A stretch of 64,000 bases of DNA from the NCBI GenBank assembly GCA_022825675.1, contig JAJDWK010000016.1:39415-103414 (forward strand), in the 5' to 3' direction. This DNA is from Anaerolineae bacterium (GTDB taxonomy: Bacteria > Chloroflexota > Anaerolineae > Aggregatilineales > Phototrophicaceae). Below, in pieces: positions 62,733 to 64,000 of this stretch; position 1 is the first letter of the stretch, and every line of letters begins with the position of its first letter. Under the pieces are notes generated by a model that worked only from the letters and a program-made list of their open reading frames with translations, made no database searches and was not told the origin of the DNA. The position numbers and the translations under genes are program-made.

Positions 62733-64000
62733 ATGAAGAAGAAAGCAACTGTCTTGCTGACCCTGCTCGCGCTTGTGCTGGCGCTGGCGGCCGGCTCGAC
62801 GATGGCGCAGGACAACAGTGTTTCGATTTGGGCGGCGGATGACGATACTGGCACCTGCTGGTCCAACTTGCTGGTGGATACTTTCCCGCGTGATGACATC
62901 GAGATTGAAGTCGTTTTGCAGCCGGGCACGGGACTGGTAGATGCCCAGCGGACGGCGCTGCAAGGCGGCGCCGGTCCCGATATCACCTATTCCCACGGTC
63001 CTTCCTTTATGCTGGAACTGGCGAACGCTGGCTTGCTGCTCTCGCTGGATCATTACGCGGATGAATACGGCTGGGAAGACCGCTTCGCCCCTTGGGCGCT
63101 GGATTTGGGACGGGTTGAGGGCTCGCTCTACAGCCTGTCTGAAGAGCTTGAGACGGTCATCGTCTATTACAACAAGACCGTCTTTGAAGAAAATGGCTGG
63201 TCAGTTCCCACGACTTACGATGAGTTTGTCGCCTTGGGCGAAGCCGTCATCGAAGCGGGCTTGGATGTGATGGGTCCCGCTTTTGGCGAATGCGCCCCCT
63301 GTTATGAGTGGTCGGTCAGCGTCTACCTCAGCCATCATGCTGGTCCCGAGATGGTATACGAAGCCTTGACCGGGCAGCGTCCCTGGACGGACCCCGCCTT
63401 TGTCGAGGCGATAACGGAGCTAAAACGGGTTGTGCAGGACGGCTGGTTTATGGGCGGCATGGACCTGTTTTTCGCCGATACCTTTGATTCTGCCCACGCT
63501 TTGTTCGGCGCTGGCGAAATCGCCATGAGCTTTGAAGGCACCTGGATGCTGGATAATTATCAGCGCGATTTCTTTGGCGAGGCGGCTGGCAACATGAACG
63601 ATTGGGATTGGTTCGCCTTCCCCACCACCTTCTCGGACGAGCAGCACTTCATCATCGGCGTTGGCTCCAGCTGGGGCATCAGCTCCTCATCGCAAAATGC
63701 CGATGCCGCCGCCGCCGTGCTTGACCACTATTACAGCACGGGCTTCCAAGCGGCTTCACACGCGGCTTGCGGCAATGCGCCCGCCCCGCTGATTTATGAG
63801 GGCGATGTCTTTGCCGAGGCTGATCCGCGAGAAGCGCGGCTCTATCAGGAATTTGGGCAAGCCTCCGCCGCTGGCAATGTCGGTTATACCAGTTGGAGCT
63901 TCTGGCCCGCCCGCACCAATGTCTGGCTCTGGGAACAGATAGTGCGCGTCTATGACGATCAGCTCTCGGTCGAAGACTATCTCGCTGGCATGCAGTCGGA
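62733..64000 (+). CDS. Extracellular sugar-type ABC solute-binding protein (partial, runs off the window)
   Basis: The open frame starts at the ATG at 62733 (GGAGAAG upstream) and continues to the last base, 422 codons without a stop. A signal peptide (MKKKATVLLTLLALVLALAA, cleavage near MAQ) is followed by a family-1 binding-protein pattern: TALQGGAGPDITYSHGPSFM, EELETVIVYYNKTVFEENGW, FGAGEIAMSFEGTWML and GVGSSWGISSSSQNADAAAA. It resembles sugar or oligosaccharide binders and is not a close copy of the one at 18907. The C-terminus and any permease genes lie beyond the window. Confidence 0.88.
   Translation, partial: MKKKATVLLTLLALVLALAAGSTMAQDNSVSIWAADDDTGTCWSNLLVDTFPRDDIEIEVVLQPGTGLVDAQRTALQGGAGPDITYSHGPSFMLELANAGLLLSLDHYADEYGWEDRFAPWALDLGRVEGSLYSLSEELETVIVYYNKTVFEENGWSVPTTYDEFVALGEAVIEAGLDVMGPAFGECAPCYEWSVSVYLSHHAGPEMVYEALTGQRPWTDPAFVEAITELKRVVQDGWFMGGMDLFFADTFDSAHALFGAGEIAMSFEGTWMLDNYQRDFFGEAAGNMNDWDWFAFPTTFSDEQHFIIGVGSSWGISSSSQNADAAAAVLDHYYSTGFQAASHAACGNAPAPLIYEGDVFAEADPREARLYQEFGQASAAGNVGYTSWSFWPARTNVWLWEQIVRVYDDQLSVEDYLAGMQS

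Overview
The window is about 64 kb of dense, GC-rich bacterial chromosome with roughly 55 protein genes and one tRNA. Almost everything is housekeeping. Gene content and protein style (MreB-like gene behind atpC, Rex, many secreted solute-binding proteins, Cys-rich lipoprotein, large beta' insertion, frequent TTG starts) suggest a Chloroflexota bacterium, perhaps Anaerolineae-like. That assignment is inference from memory and is not proven by any single marker here. Two Mn/Fe superoxide dismutases, a class II fumarase-type lyase, VKOR and a Rex redox repressor point to an organism that meets oxygen. A three-LysM L,D-transpeptidase shows that it makes peptidoglycan.

Layout. 1-1.7 kb: end of the ATP synthase operon (atpD tail, atpC, terminator), then an MreB-like gene. 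1.7-3.3 kb: divergent rex and a GbsR/MarR-type regulator, then tRNA-Leu(UAG). 3.4-6.8 kb: tig-clpP-clpX protein-quality operon. 6.9-13.1 kb: metallo-hydrolase, obg-nadD, a tandem solute-binding protein and two EamA permeases. 13.4-16.4 kb: duplicated SOD genes (cytosolic and Tat-exported) and a fumarase/aspartase-family lyase. 16.4-18.7 kb: an AT-rich restriction-modification module, the clearest acquired segment. 18.9-22.0 kb: sugar-type ABC importer (binding protein and two permeases, no ATPase). 22.1-29.7 kb: HD hydrolase, LysM/YkuD transpeptidase, a secreted multi-domain protein, lipoprotein, S1-domain protein, VKOR and moeA. 29.9-37.3 kb: rpoC (without rpoB) and gyrA. 37.3-43.5 kb, minus strand: a queuosine-tRNA mannosyltransferase-like gene, relA/spoT, prfB, an rRNA methyltransferase and ftsY. 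43.6-46.9 kb: a compact cluster of FHA-winged-helix protein, HNH nuclease and Suv3-like helicase. 46.9-50.3 kb, minus strand: rnc, moaD-moaE fusion, moaC, miaA, yraN. 50.5-53.1 kb: membrane pyrophosphatase and a MaoC hydratase. 53.1-62.4 kb, minus strand: glgB, fhs and a tightly overlapped pyrBCDEF cluster plus an SRPBCC protein. 62.7 kb to the end: a strong promoter and a second sugar-binding protein cut by the window edge.

Most worth a second look: (i) the FHA-wHTH / HNH / Suv3-like helicase cluster, which I do not recognise as a described system; (ii) the HEAT-repeat DNA methyltransferase paired with a CfrBI-like nuclease, flanked by an 11-bp inverted G/C-tract repeat; (iii) a candidate Rex auto-operator overlapping the rex -10 box; (iv) altered signature residues in MreB, NadD, PyrD and GyrA. 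All assignments come from reading the sequence. No database search was run.
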